64,000 bases of DNA from DATFQE01 sp963739085 (GTDB lineage: Bacteria; Actinomycetota; Thermoleophilia; Gaiellales; Gaiellaceae): assembly GCA_963739085.1 (NCBI GenBank), contig CAVTZA010000022.1:90288-154287 (forward strand), read 5' to 3'. A program made the translations under genes and the position numbers. Of this stretch, positions 54,552 through 62,472 are shown in pieces. The stretch's first letter is position 1, and each line of letters starts with the position of its first letter. Under the pieces are notes generated by a model. It searched no databases. It saw only the letters and a list, made by a program, of their open reading frames with translations, and had not been told where the DNA came from.

Positions 54552-54588
54552 GCGAGGGTCACTCACAGTCCTCACGCCTCCGAAGCCG

Positions 54589-55955
54589 TCAGGCGCCGGC
54601 GACGGCGTACAGGCGCCACTCGCCGGGCACGCCCTTGAGCTGGTGCGACCCGCGGTCCTCGAACTCGAGGCCCGAGCCGGCGACCAGGTCCTTGACCGTG
54701 CTCGAGGCGAGGACCTCGCCGGCGCCGGCCAGGGCGGCCACTCGCGCGCCCGTGTGGACGGCGATGCCGCGGATGTCGGTCCCGACCAGCTCGAGCTCGC
54801 CCGTGTGGAGCCCGAAGCGGATCTGGAGGCCCGAGCGAGCGGGCGGCGTCCCGGATCGAGCACGCGCACGCGACCGCCCGTGCCGGACCGTCGAACGTCG
54901 CGAGGAAGCCGTCGCCGGCGGTGCTCAGCTCGCGTCCGCGGAAGCGGTCGAGCTCCCGGCGGACGACCGTGTTGTGCTGCTCGAGCAGGTCGCGCCAGCG
55001 CCGGTCGCCGAGGTCGGCGGCGAGCTCGGTGGAGCCGACGATGTCGGTGAAGAGCACCGTCGCGAGCACGCGGTCGAGCACCGGGTGCGGCCGGACGCCG
55101 GTGAGGAACTCCTCGATCTCGTCTAGGGCAAGCGTCCTCGTCGCCGAACCAGGGCATGTGGTCGGCGCCCGGCAGCTCGACGATCTTCGCGCCGGCGATC
55201 CGCTCGCCGATGAAGCGACTGGGCTCCGCGAGGACCTCGTCGGAGCGGTGGAGCACGAGCGTCGGCACGCGGATGGCGGGCAAGACGTGGCGGATGTCGA
55301 TCATCGCGCTCATGCGCGTGAGCGTCGCCGCGGCTCCCGGGCTAGCCGCGCGGAGCGCAGCCCGCGTGTGAGCCTGGACGAGCTCTTCGTCGTCCGCGAT
55401 CGAGGGCGCCAGTTGATGCAGCAAGGTCCGGATGAGGTCGGTTCCCCAGCCTTCGAGGATCGAGCGCTCCAGGTCCTCGATCTCCTCGTCCGGCGCGCCG
55501 ATCGGGTAGTCCGGCGCCCAGCGAGTCCTTGCCGCGCTGCCCACCATCACGAGCGCCCTGGTCCGCTCGGGGTAGGTGGCCGCGAACAGCGCGCACATCG
55601 CCCCGCCCTCGGAGTGGCCCAGGACGGCGGCGCTCTCCACGCCGATGTCGTCCATGACGGCGCGCATGTCGTCCATGCGGGTCTCGAGCGACGGGAGGTC
55701 GTCGGGCTGGACCCGGTCGGAGAGCCCGATCCCCCGCTTGTCGAAGAGGATCAGGCGCGAGAACGACGCGAGCCGCTGGTAGAAACGCTCGATCGGCTCG
55801 ATCTCCGTGGCGGCGTCGAAGCTCTGCACCCAGCCGTGGACGAAGACGACGTCGAGCGGCCCCTCGCCCATGACCTGGTAGGCGATGTTGACGTCACCGT
55901 TCTTCGCGTAGCGCGTCTCCCGGGGCACGCCCTGAACTATGGCGACAGCGGCCAC
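54589..55955 (-). CDS. Alpha/beta hydrolase fused to class III adenylate/guanylate cyclase, two frameshifts
   Basis: From GTG 55955 the first ~275 residues are an alpha/beta hydrolase: NIAYQVMGEGPLDVVFVHGWVQ, LILFDKRGIGLSDR, nucleophile AVLGHSEGGAMCALFA, PTLVLHRSDEVL and GADHMPWFGD. After a frame change near 55120 comes a class III cyclase: VLATVLFTDIVGSTELAADLGDRRW with the first metal Asp, FRGRELSTAGDGFLATFDGP with the second, then after another change near 54840 FGLHTGELELVGTDIRGIAVHTGARVAALAGAGEVL. The protein ends at TGA 54589 (RLYAVAGA). This fusion is known in actinobacteria; the hydrolase-like part probably senses a small ligand and sets cyclase activity. A product cAMP would be relevant to the Crp-like protein at 59138. 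Confidence 0.85.
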
Positions 55956-55982
55956 CCTGGCGACGCTCGCGGCGCGCGCGAT

Positions 55983-57158
55983 TCAGCCCTGGAGCTCGGC
56001 CAACCTCCGCTCGAGAAAGCGCCGCTCGGCGTCCGAGTGGACGAGCTCGAGCGCACGGCCGTACGCCTCGCGCGCGTCTTCCAGACGGTCGAGCCGGCGT
56101 AGCAGCTCGGCTCTCGTGGAGTGCAGGTAGTGGTACTGCTCGAGCTCGAGGCGCTCCACCAGCGCGAGCGCGCCCTCGACGTCGCCCGTCTCGGCGACGG
56201 CTGCCGCCTGGTTCAGCTCGACGACCGGCGAGCCCGTGACTCGCGCGAGCTCGCCGTACAGCGCCGCGAGCTGGGGCCAGTCCTGGGGATCGTCGGAATG
56301 CAGCGCTGCGATCGCCGCCTGGAGCTCGTACGGGCCGCGGCCTCCCAGCGCGATCGCCCGGTCGAGCAGCGCGCGGCCCTCCTCGATCTGCTCGAGGTCC
56401 CAGAGCGATCGGTCCTGGTCTCGCAGGAGGACGACGGTGCCGTCCACGAAGCGAGCATCGCGGCGCGCGTCGTTGATCAGCATCAGCGCCAGCAGCCCGT
56501 GCACCTCGGGCTCGTCGGGCATCAGCTCCACGAGCGCGCGGCCGAGCCGGATCGCCTCGCCGGCCAGCTCGCCGCGGCCGCCGTAGCCCTCGTTGAAGAT
56601 CAGGTAGACGACGGCGAGCACCGCCGCCAGCCGGTCGGGGAGCAGGTGCGCCGGAGGGACGCGGAACGGGATCCCGGCGGCCTTGATCTTGTGCTTCGCG
56701 CGGACGAGCCGCTTCTTCATCGTCTCCTCGGGAACGAGGAACGCGCGGGCGATGTCCTCCGTGCTCAGCCCGCCGAGCGTCCGGAGCGTGAGCGCCACCT
56801 GCGCGTCGAGCGCGAGCGCCGGATGGCAGCAGGTGAAGAGCAGCTCCAGCCGCTCGTCGGGAAGTCTACGGCTCCTAGTTTCAGCTCATCCTCCACGGCT
56901 TCGGGTACCTCGAGGAGTCGGGTCTTGGCGGCGAGCGTGCGATCGCGGCGGATGCGGTCGATCGCACGGTTGCGGGCGGTGGTCACGAGCCATGCGCGCG
57001 GGTTGTCCGGTGTCCCTTCGCCGCGGCCAGCGCTCCGCGGCGATCGCGAACGCGTCCTGGGCGGCTTCCTCGGCGAGGTCGAAGTCGCCGAGGAAGCCGA
57101 TCAGTGCGGCGAGGACGCGGCCCCACTCGTCGCGGAAGACGTCGTCGAGAGCCGTCAA
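55983..57158 (-). CDS. ECF42-type RNA polymerase sigma factor with C-terminal TPR-like domain, two frameshifts
   Basis: Segment 1 (57158-~56990): MTALDDVFRDEWGRVLAALIGFLGDFDLAEEAAQDAFAIAAERW, sigma region 2. Segment 2: RAWLVTTARNRAIDRIRRDRTLAAKTRLL. Segment 3 (from ~56860): region 4 VALTLRTLGGLSTEDIARAFLVPEETMKKRLVRAKHKI, then a long C-terminal domain (LPDRLAAVLAVVYLIFNEGYGG; ALLDRAIALGGRGPYELQAAIAALH; YHYLHSTRAELLRRLDR) typical of ECF42 (DUF6596). ECF42 factors lack an anti-sigma factor and are encoded next to DGPF proteins, as here; their C-terminal domain is needed for activity. Frame changes lie near 57010 and 56860. Confidence 0.88.
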
Positions 57159-57514
57159 TACTCCACGACCGGGCGGACCTCGATCGCGCCGCCCAGGCGG
57201 GCCGCCGGGATGCGCGCGGCGAGCTGGATCGCGGCGTCGAGGTCATCGGCCTCGAAGACGAGGTAGCCGCCGAGCGCCTCCTTGACGGCGACGAACGGGC
57301 CGTCCGTGGTCAGCGTCCTGCCGTCCTCCACGCGCACGGTCGTCGCGGTGGCGGGGTCGTCCAGCCCCAGTCCGGGAGTGACGCCCGGGGTCTGGTTGAT
57401 CGCCTGGTAGTCGGCGTAGACGGCCTGCTGCTCGTCCTCGGACAGCGTGGCCCACGCCTCCGGGTCACGCGGGGTCGGCGCGTCGCTCTGGTGGATCAGC
57501 ATGAGGTACTTCAT
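57155..57514 (-). CDS. DGPF/YCII-related protein
   Basis: A 119-residue protein with a strong ribosome site (AAGGAGGA before the ATG). MKYLMLIHQ start, TTDGPFVAVKEALGGYLVFEADDLDAAIQLAARIP and AIEVRPVVEY end are diagnostic of the DGPF (YCII-like) family. These ferredoxin-fold proteins are the usual targets and partners of ECF42 sigma factors. The gene overlaps the sigma factor gene by 4 bases, so the two are translated together. Confidence 0.92.
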   Translation of the reverse strand: MKYLMLIHQSDAPTPRDPEAWATLSEDEQQAVYADYQAINQTPGVTPGLGLDDPATATTVRVEDGRTLTTDGPFVAVKEALGGYLVFEADDLDAAIQLAARIPAARLGGAIEVRPVVEY

Positions 57515-57653
57515 GGCTCCTCCTTCGTTGGATGGTCGCCTCTGAGACGAACGGCCGGCGGGTCAGGGGACACCTGATTTCGAACAAGGCGTCGGATCGC
57601 GCCGCGTCGGGTATGGGCGAGGGCGACCCGATTCCTCGTGAGAGGGGAGAAGC

Positions 57654-59051
57654 ATGAAGAAGCCGCGCTCCATCGTCCTCGCGCTCCTCTGCATCGGCAT
57701 CGTCGCAGCCGCCTCCGCGGCGGCCGTCGCGACGAGGCCCGCACAGGGCGACGACGGGCAAGGGCCTCCGGTCTCGCCTGAGGTCCGTCAGATGCTGCAC
57801 GACATCAGCGCGCAGAGAATCGAGAGCTCGATCCGCACCCTGGCCGCCTTCGGGACGAGGCACACGCTCTCGTCGCAGACCGATCCGAACCGCGGAATCG
57901 GTGCGGCGCGCGACTGGATCTTCGACCAGTTCCAGCAGGCCGCAGCGCAGTCGGGCGGCCGGATGACCGTCGAGAAGCAGACGTTCATTCAGCCGCCGGC
58001 GCCGCCGCGGGTGCCGGTGGCGACGCCGATCACGAACGTGATCGCGACCCTGCGTGGGACTCAGGCCGAGTCGGCCGATCGGATCTATCTCGTCAGCGGG
58101 CACTACGACTCGCGCTGCACGGACGTCAACGACGCGGTGTGCGACGCGCCCGGCGCAGGCGACGACGCCTCGGGTGTCGCAGCCGTCCTCGAGCTGGCCC
58201 GCGTGATGGCGACGCACGAGTTCGACGCGACGATCAAGTTCGTCGCCTTCGCCGGCGAGGAGCAGGGACTGTTCGGCTCGACTTTCTTCGCCGAGCAGGC
58301 GAAGCAGCAGGGGCTGAACATCGCCGGGATGTTCTCGAACGACATCATCGGCAGCTCGCTCGGCGAGAACGGCGAGCGGGACAGGACCGACGTTCGGCTC
58401 TTCGCCGAAGGCCCGCCCTCGAACGAGACGGCCGCCGAGGCGTCGCTCCGGCGGACGATGGGCTCCGAGAACGACTCGCCGGCCAGGCAGCTCGCGCGCT
58501 TCGTCGAGGAGCAGGCAGAGCGGGCGGTCCCGAACATGAACGTCTGGATCATCTACCGGCGCGACCGCTTCCTGCGGTCGAGCGACCACGTGCCGTTCCT
58601 CGACAGGCGCTACCCCGCCGACCGGTTCACCGAGCCGAACGAGGACTTCCGGCACGAGCATCAGAACGTCCGGGTCGAAAACGGCGTCCAGTTCGGCGAC
58701 CTGCCGGAGTTCGTCGACTTCGACTACGTCAGGGGCGTCACCAGGATCAACGGCGCGACGCTCGCCGCGCTCGCGAACGGGCCGGCTGCGCCGAAGGACG
58801 TCAAGGTCGAGGCCTCGACGTTGTCGGTCGACACCCAGCTCGAATGGCAGCCGAACTCCGAGCCCGACCTGGCGGGCTACGAGATCGTCTACCGCGACAC
58901 CACCGAACCGACCTGGTCGCACGTGATCAGGGTCGGCAACGTCACGAGCCACACGGTCGTGGGAGTCACCAAGGACAACTTCCTCTTCGGCGTTCGCGCC
59001 GTCGATCGCGACGGCAACCGAAGCGTGGTCAGCTTCCCGAGCCCGAAGTGA
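57654..59051 (+). CDS. Secreted M28-family zinc aminopeptidase with C-terminal FN3-like domain
   Basis: A 465-residue intact protein. Signal peptide residues ~7-25 (IVLALLCIGIVAAASAAAVA). Zinc-ligand motifs of M28: SGHYDSR (His150), GAGDDASGVAAVLE (Asp170), FAGEEQGLFGS (Glu202-Glu203), with a later RSSDHVPF supplying His. Residues ~375-465 form a fibronectin type III-like domain (APKDVKVEASTLSVDTQLEWQP...YEIVYRDTTEPTW...VRAVDRDGNRS). It removes N-terminal residues from extracellular peptides. The gene is divergent from the DGPF operon and ends at a strong hairpin. Confidence 0.92.
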   Translation: MKKPRSIVLALLCIGIVAAASAAAVATRPAQGDDGQGPPVSPEVRQMLHDISAQRIESSIRTLAAFGTRHTLSSQTDPNRGIGAARDWIFDQFQQAAAQSGGRMTVEKQTFIQPPAPPRVPVATPITNVIATLRGTQAESADRIYLVSGHYDSRCTDVNDAVCDAPGAGDDASGVAAVLELARVMATHEFDATIKFVAFAGEEQGLFGSTFFAEQAKQQGLNIAGMFSNDIIGSSLGENGERDRTDVRLFAEGPPSNETAAEASLRRTMGSENDSPARQLARFVEEQAERAVPNMNVWIIYRRDRFLRSSDHVPFLDRRYPADRFTEPNEDFRHEHQNVRVENGVQFGDLPEFVDFDYVRGVTRINGATLAALANGPAAPKDVKVEASTLSVDTQLEWQPNSEPDLAGYEIVYRDTTEPTWSHVIRVGNVTSHTVVGVTKDNFLFGVRAVDRDGNRSVVSFPSPK

Positions 59052-59059
59052 CGAACGCT

Positions 59060-59089
59060 GCGGGCGCCCGCCGACCAGCGGGCGCCCGC
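59060..59089 (+). terminator. GC-rich hairpin terminator after the M28 gene
   Basis: GCGGGCGCCCGC occurs at 59060-59071 and again at 59078-59089. The sequence is self-complementary, so the two copies pair with each other in a 12-bp stem with a 6-base loop. It begins 8 bases after the stop. Confidence 0.65.
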
Positions 59090-59137
59090 CGCGAGTCGCG
59101 AACGTAAGGGCGCTCTGCACACCAACACCAAGGAGTC

Positions 59138-59795
59138 GTGCACGAATGCGGTCATGGCCTCACTCGTCTGCTCGAGGGGCTCACTCCCCACGATGCGGCC
59201 GAGGCGACAGAGATCCTGGCCGCTTGTCCGACCGTTTCCGTCTCGGCCGGCGAGCCCTACTTCAGCTCGTCGCTCCCGGCCGCCGTCGCTTGTGCTCGTC
59301 GACGAGGGTTTCAGCGTGCTCCGGGTCCCGCTGCCACACGGAACACGTTCGATCATCACGTGCGACGCCGGGCCCGGACGGATCTTGCTACCGCCCACGC
59401 AAGCGGAGGTCCTGTTCGGGTTGGTGGACTCCCGGCTGATCGCGATTCCACAGGAGGCGCTCGAACAGCTCCTGCTGCTTCCTACTGCCGCGCGAACGCT
59501 GTTCGACCAGGTGGCCACGACGCTTCGACAGGAGCAAGAGGCAATGGGGAACTTCGCCAACGCGCGCCACGTCGAACGGGTGCGCCTGAAGCTGTTCCAG
59601 CTGGCTAGGAGCTACGGCCGCGTCGGTCGCGACGGAATTCGCATCGAATTCCCCGTCAGCCACACGGTGCTCGCCGAGATGATCGGATCTTCGCGGGAGA
59701 CCGTGACACGTGCGCTCGACGAACTGCAGCGAGCGGGCTTCGTTGCCCGGCGCGGCCATACGTATCGCCTGCTGATCTCACCGCGCGAGGTGTGA
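59138..59795 (+). CDS. Crp/Fnr-family transcriptional regulator, one frameshift
   Basis: The N-terminal part (HECGHGLTRLLEGLTPHDAAEATEILAACPTVSVSAGEPYFSSS) and the part after a break near 59290 (LVLVDEGFSVLRVPLPHGTRSIITCDAGPGRILLPP) form the cyclic-nucleotide-binding-type beta roll, degenerate compared with E. coli CRP. A long dimer helix (QEQEAMGNFANARHVERVRLKLFQLARSYG) and a Crp-type winged helix (PVSHTVLAEMIGSSRETVTRALDELQRAGFVARRG) follow. The recognition helix SRETVTRALDEL carries the Arg-Glu...Arg triad used by CRP to read TGTGA. Start codon uncertain (GTG 59138). A perfect TGTGA-N6-TCACA box overlaps its stop, so it probably controls the next gene. Confidence 0.88.
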
Positions 59796-59834
59796 CAGCG
59801 ATCACATAGCGCCTCGACGCCGGCCTCCTACGAT
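59791..59834 (+). promoter_or_regulatory. CRP-type box and -10 of the di-heme cytochrome gene
   Basis: TGTGACAGCGATCACA (59791-59806) is a perfect TGTGA-N6-TCACA palindrome overlapping the Crp stop codon. TACGAT at 59829-59834 can serve as -10; the implied start (~59841) places the box centre near -42, the position of a class II CRP-activated promoter. The cytochrome ATG is at 59865. Confidence 0.75.
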
Positions 59835-59864
59835 CTGGCCGACCGGACGAGAGGCGGCGCGGAG

Positions 59865-61217
59865 ATGGACCTGATCGGCAAGGCGCTCGGCAGGTTGGCG
59901 ATGCTCGGGGGAGTTGCGCTGGTCCTCTATCTCGGCTTCGTCATCGTCAACGGAACCGTGGGCGCGGTGAGTGCGGGGCGAAGCGCCGATCCGGACGAGC
60001 AGAACCAGAAATCAGCCCAGCAACTGTTCGAGCAGGGCCGGGAGATCTTCCGCTTCGACACCTTTGGCGACGAAGCCTTCTGGGGTGACGCCCTGCAGCT
60101 GCACCGCGCGATCGAAGGGGAGGCGCTTGGCGGTGTCGGACCCGGCGTGAGCCCCAAGACCGCGCTCGCGGTCGGGCTCAAGGTCGACTCGGAGGCGCTG
60201 CCGCACTCGCTCAAGCGGGCACTCGCCGCAGGGCGGGTCGATCTCGACGATCCCGCAACGACGCTCAAGTTGCTCGAGCTGAACGCCGTCGTCGGGCTGA
60301 AGGGCTTCTTCGCGCACGATGGAACGCTGCGTTCGGTCGGGCTCACCTGCGCCTCCTGCCACTCGATCGTCGACGATTCGTTCGCGCCCGGCATCGGGCG
60401 ACGGCTCGACGGCTGGCCGAACCGCGACCTCAACGTGGGCGCGGTCATCTCGCTCGCCCCGAACAAGCAGCCGATCACAGATCTGCTGCAGGTCGACGAA
60501 GCGACCGTCAACGCAGTCCTCGGCGCCTGGGGGCCCGGGAAGTTCGATGCCGAGCTCTTCCTCGACGGCAAAGGCTTCCGTCCGGACGGGAAGTCGGCGG
60601 CAACGCTGATTCCGCCTGCTTTCGGCCTTGCCGGCGTCAACCTCCACACCTACACCGGTTGGGGCTCGGTCACGTACTGGAACGCGTTCGTCGCCAACCT
60701 GGAGATGCACGGCCAGGGCACCTTCTTCGATCCCCGCCTGAACGACCCCGTGAAGTTCCCCGTCGCCGCGAGGGCGGGGTTCTCCGACGTCCGCAACACA
60801 CCCGATCTGATCACACCGAAGCTGGCCGCTCTCCACGCGTACCAGCTCGGGCTCGTAGCGCCCAAGCCGCCCGCGGCGAGTTTCGACGCGGCCGCTGCGA
60901 AGCGCGGCAAGCGCATCTTCACCGGGAAGGGCACGTGCGCGAACTGCCACGTTCTTCCGCTCTTCACCGAGCCGGGCTGGAACCTGCATGCGCCGGCGGA
61001 GATCTGCACCGACGCGTTCCAGGCCAATCGCTCGCCCGACGGTCGCTACCGCACGACTCCGCTCAAGGGGCTTTTCGCGCACAGCAAGGGCGGCTTCTGG
61101 CACGACGGACGCTTTCCCACCCTGGATGCCGTCGTCGACCACTACGACGGCTGCTTCGGTCTCGGGCTCAGCGCCCGGGAAAAGGCAGATCTCGTCCAGT
61201 ACCTCCGGTCGAACTAG
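59865..61217 (+). CDS. Di-heme cytochrome c peroxidase-like protein
   Basis: A 450-residue intact protein with an N-terminal membrane anchor or signal segment (LAMLGGVALVLYLGFVIVNG). Two heme c sites: CASCH (~residue 162) and CANCH (~358). The region LVDLDDP...HSIVDDSFAPGIGRRLDGWPNRDLNVG and the segment HGQGTFFDPRLNDPVKFPVAARAGFSDVRN suit the MauG/cytochrome c peroxidase (BCCP) superfamily, and TTPLKGLFAHSKGGFWHDGRFPTLDAVVDHY is its typical C-terminal motif. It probably transfers electrons outside the membrane; whether it reduces peroxide or oxidises a protein cannot be read. A CRP-type box precedes it. Confidence 0.88.
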   Translation: MDLIGKALGRLAMLGGVALVLYLGFVIVNGTVGAVSAGRSADPDEQNQKSAQQLFEQGREIFRFDTFGDEAFWGDALQLHRAIEGEALGGVGPGVSPKTALAVGLKVDSEALPHSLKRALAAGRVDLDDPATTLKLLELNAVVGLKGFFAHDGTLRSVGLTCASCHSIVDDSFAPGIGRRLDGWPNRDLNVGAVISLAPNKQPITDLLQVDEATVNAVLGAWGPGKFDAELFLDGKGFRPDGKSAATLIPPAFGLAGVNLHTYTGWGSVTYWNAFVANLEMHGQGTFFDPRLNDPVKFPVAARAGFSDVRNTPDLITPKLAALHAYQLGLVAPKPPAASFDAAAAKRGKRIFTGKGTCANCHVLPLFTEPGWNLHAPAEICTDAFQANRSPDGRYRTTPLKGLFAHSKGGFWHDGRFPTLDAVVDHYDGCFGLGLSAREKADLVQYLRSN

Positions 61218-61237
61218 CCCGGCGTCGATCAGGGCCT

Positions 61238-61587
61238 CAGGCGGTCGATCGATCCAGCAGCTGCAGCAGCTCGTGAGCCGCGAGCTCGATCTCCTTGTGC
61301 CGCCACTCGGCGGCTCGATAGTGGCAGGCGATCAACCCCGTGCGGTGCAGGCGCCGGAAGTCGCCGTAGACGAACGCGTAGCGGGCCTTGGTCTCGTCGG
61401 CAGGCGCCCTCGGTGAGGCCGAGGTGCCACTCCGAGTAGTCGCTCCAGGAGTGCGCCTCGAGGAAGGCGTTCTCTTGTTCCGCCTTCGGCTGAGCGTCGC
61501 CCCAGTCGCTGTTCAGCACGTACTGGCGAGCACGGATCAGGCGCCGCGCCCGCGCGACGGCGCGCTCGTTGACCGCGTACGAGGCCA
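61238..61587 (-). CDS. Small soluble protein, unknown function, one frameshift
   Basis: From GTG 61587: VASYAVNERAVARARRLIRARQYVLNSDWGDAQPKAEQENAFLEAHSWSDYSEWHLGLTEGA, then after a one-base shift near 61400 DETKARYAFVYGDFRRLHRTGLIACHYRAAEWRHKEIELAAHELLQLLDRSTA, ending at 61238; about 116 residues. The pattern, with ARQYVLNSDWGDAQP and a WHLGL motif, is seen in a small actinobacterial family of unknown function whose members are largely helical. It converges with the cytochrome gene (20-base gap) and follows the bicupin gene. Confidence 0.65.
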
Positions 61588-61608
61588 CTTGCGCGATTGT
61601 GCCGCATC

Positions 61609-62427
61609 TCAGACCTGGTCGAAGGCCGCCCTCGCTGCTGCTCGCTCCTCGTCGGTCTGCGCCCGGTTCAAAGCGCGGACGAACGCGCCGAAGCCGCAGC
61701 TCGGCGTGTGGACGTCGAGATAGCGGGCGGGCGCGTTCCCGCTGGGCGCGAACGTGTGCGCGACGCCGGCCGGTATCTGGATCCACGTCCCCGCGCCGGC
61801 CTGGAGTTCGCTCCCGTTCACCGTGAACGTCAGCGCGCCCTCGAGGACGTAGAACGACTCCACGTGTTCGGAATGGAGGTGAGCCGGCGGCGGCGTTTCG
61901 GCCGGTTCGCTCCGGATCTCGGCGATCCCGACCTCGTCGATGTCGGCGAGCAGATCGACGCCGTCGGCCACCGTCTCGACGCCTCCGACCACGGCGTCGG
62001 TCGTCGGCCGTCCGCCGTCGGCCGGCGGAGGGTGCTGGTCGTACGTGATCGGCCGTCCGTCGCGGATCGAGCGCATGTAGTCGGCGAACCCTCGTCCCGG
62101 CGCGTGGAAGTTGAGGTAGCGCATCTCGGCCGAGCTCGCGTTGCGAAAGCCGTGGACCACGAGCGGCGGCACGCGGGCGAGGGTTCCAGCCGGCACGGCC
62201 GCGGTCTCTCCGTCGGTGCCGAGCCTCACCGTGAGCTCGCCGTCGAGCACGTAGAACATGTCGGTGTGCCGGCGGTGGACGTGCAGGTCGGCGCCCTCGC
62301 GGCCGGCTGCGAACCGCGACCACGTGGAGTGCAGGGTCTCGTCGTCGGAGAGAATCTCGACCCGCCGGTCGGCGGAGTCGCCGATGATCTCGCCGCCTGC
62401 GGGCGGAATCAGGACAGCGTCGCTCAC
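61609..62427 (-). CDS. Bicupin-domain protein
   Basis: A 272-residue protein with two cupin barrels. First: GADLHVHRRHTDMFYVLDGELTVRLG...VPPLVVHGFRN (residues ~45-105). Second: PPPAHLHSEHVESFYVLEGALTFTVNGSEL...IPAGVAHTF (~178-235). Both barrels keep the HxH...E metal-binding pattern and a later His. Bicupins include dioxygenases, isomerases and sugar-binding proteins; the substrate is unknown. It is divergent from the DNA ligase gene, and a TTAGCTAA palindrome (62457-62464) lies between the two starts. Confidence 0.9.
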   Translation of the reverse strand: MSDAVLIPPAGGEIIGDSADRRVEILSDDETLHSTWSRFAAGREGADLHVHRRHTDMFYVLDGELTVRLGTDGETAAVPAGTLARVPPLVVHGFRNASSAEMRYLNFHAPGRGFADYMRSIRDGRPITYDQHPPPADGGRPTTDAVVGGVETVADGVDLLADIDEVGIAEIRSEPAETPPPAHLHSEHVESFYVLEGALTFTVNGSELQAGAGTWIQIPAGVAHTFAPSGNAPARYLDVHTPSCGFGAFVRALNRAQTDEERAAARAAFDQV

Positions 62428-62472
62428 GTGCGCCGAGTATGCCTGCCCGTCGGTGCTTAGCTAACGGCAGTC

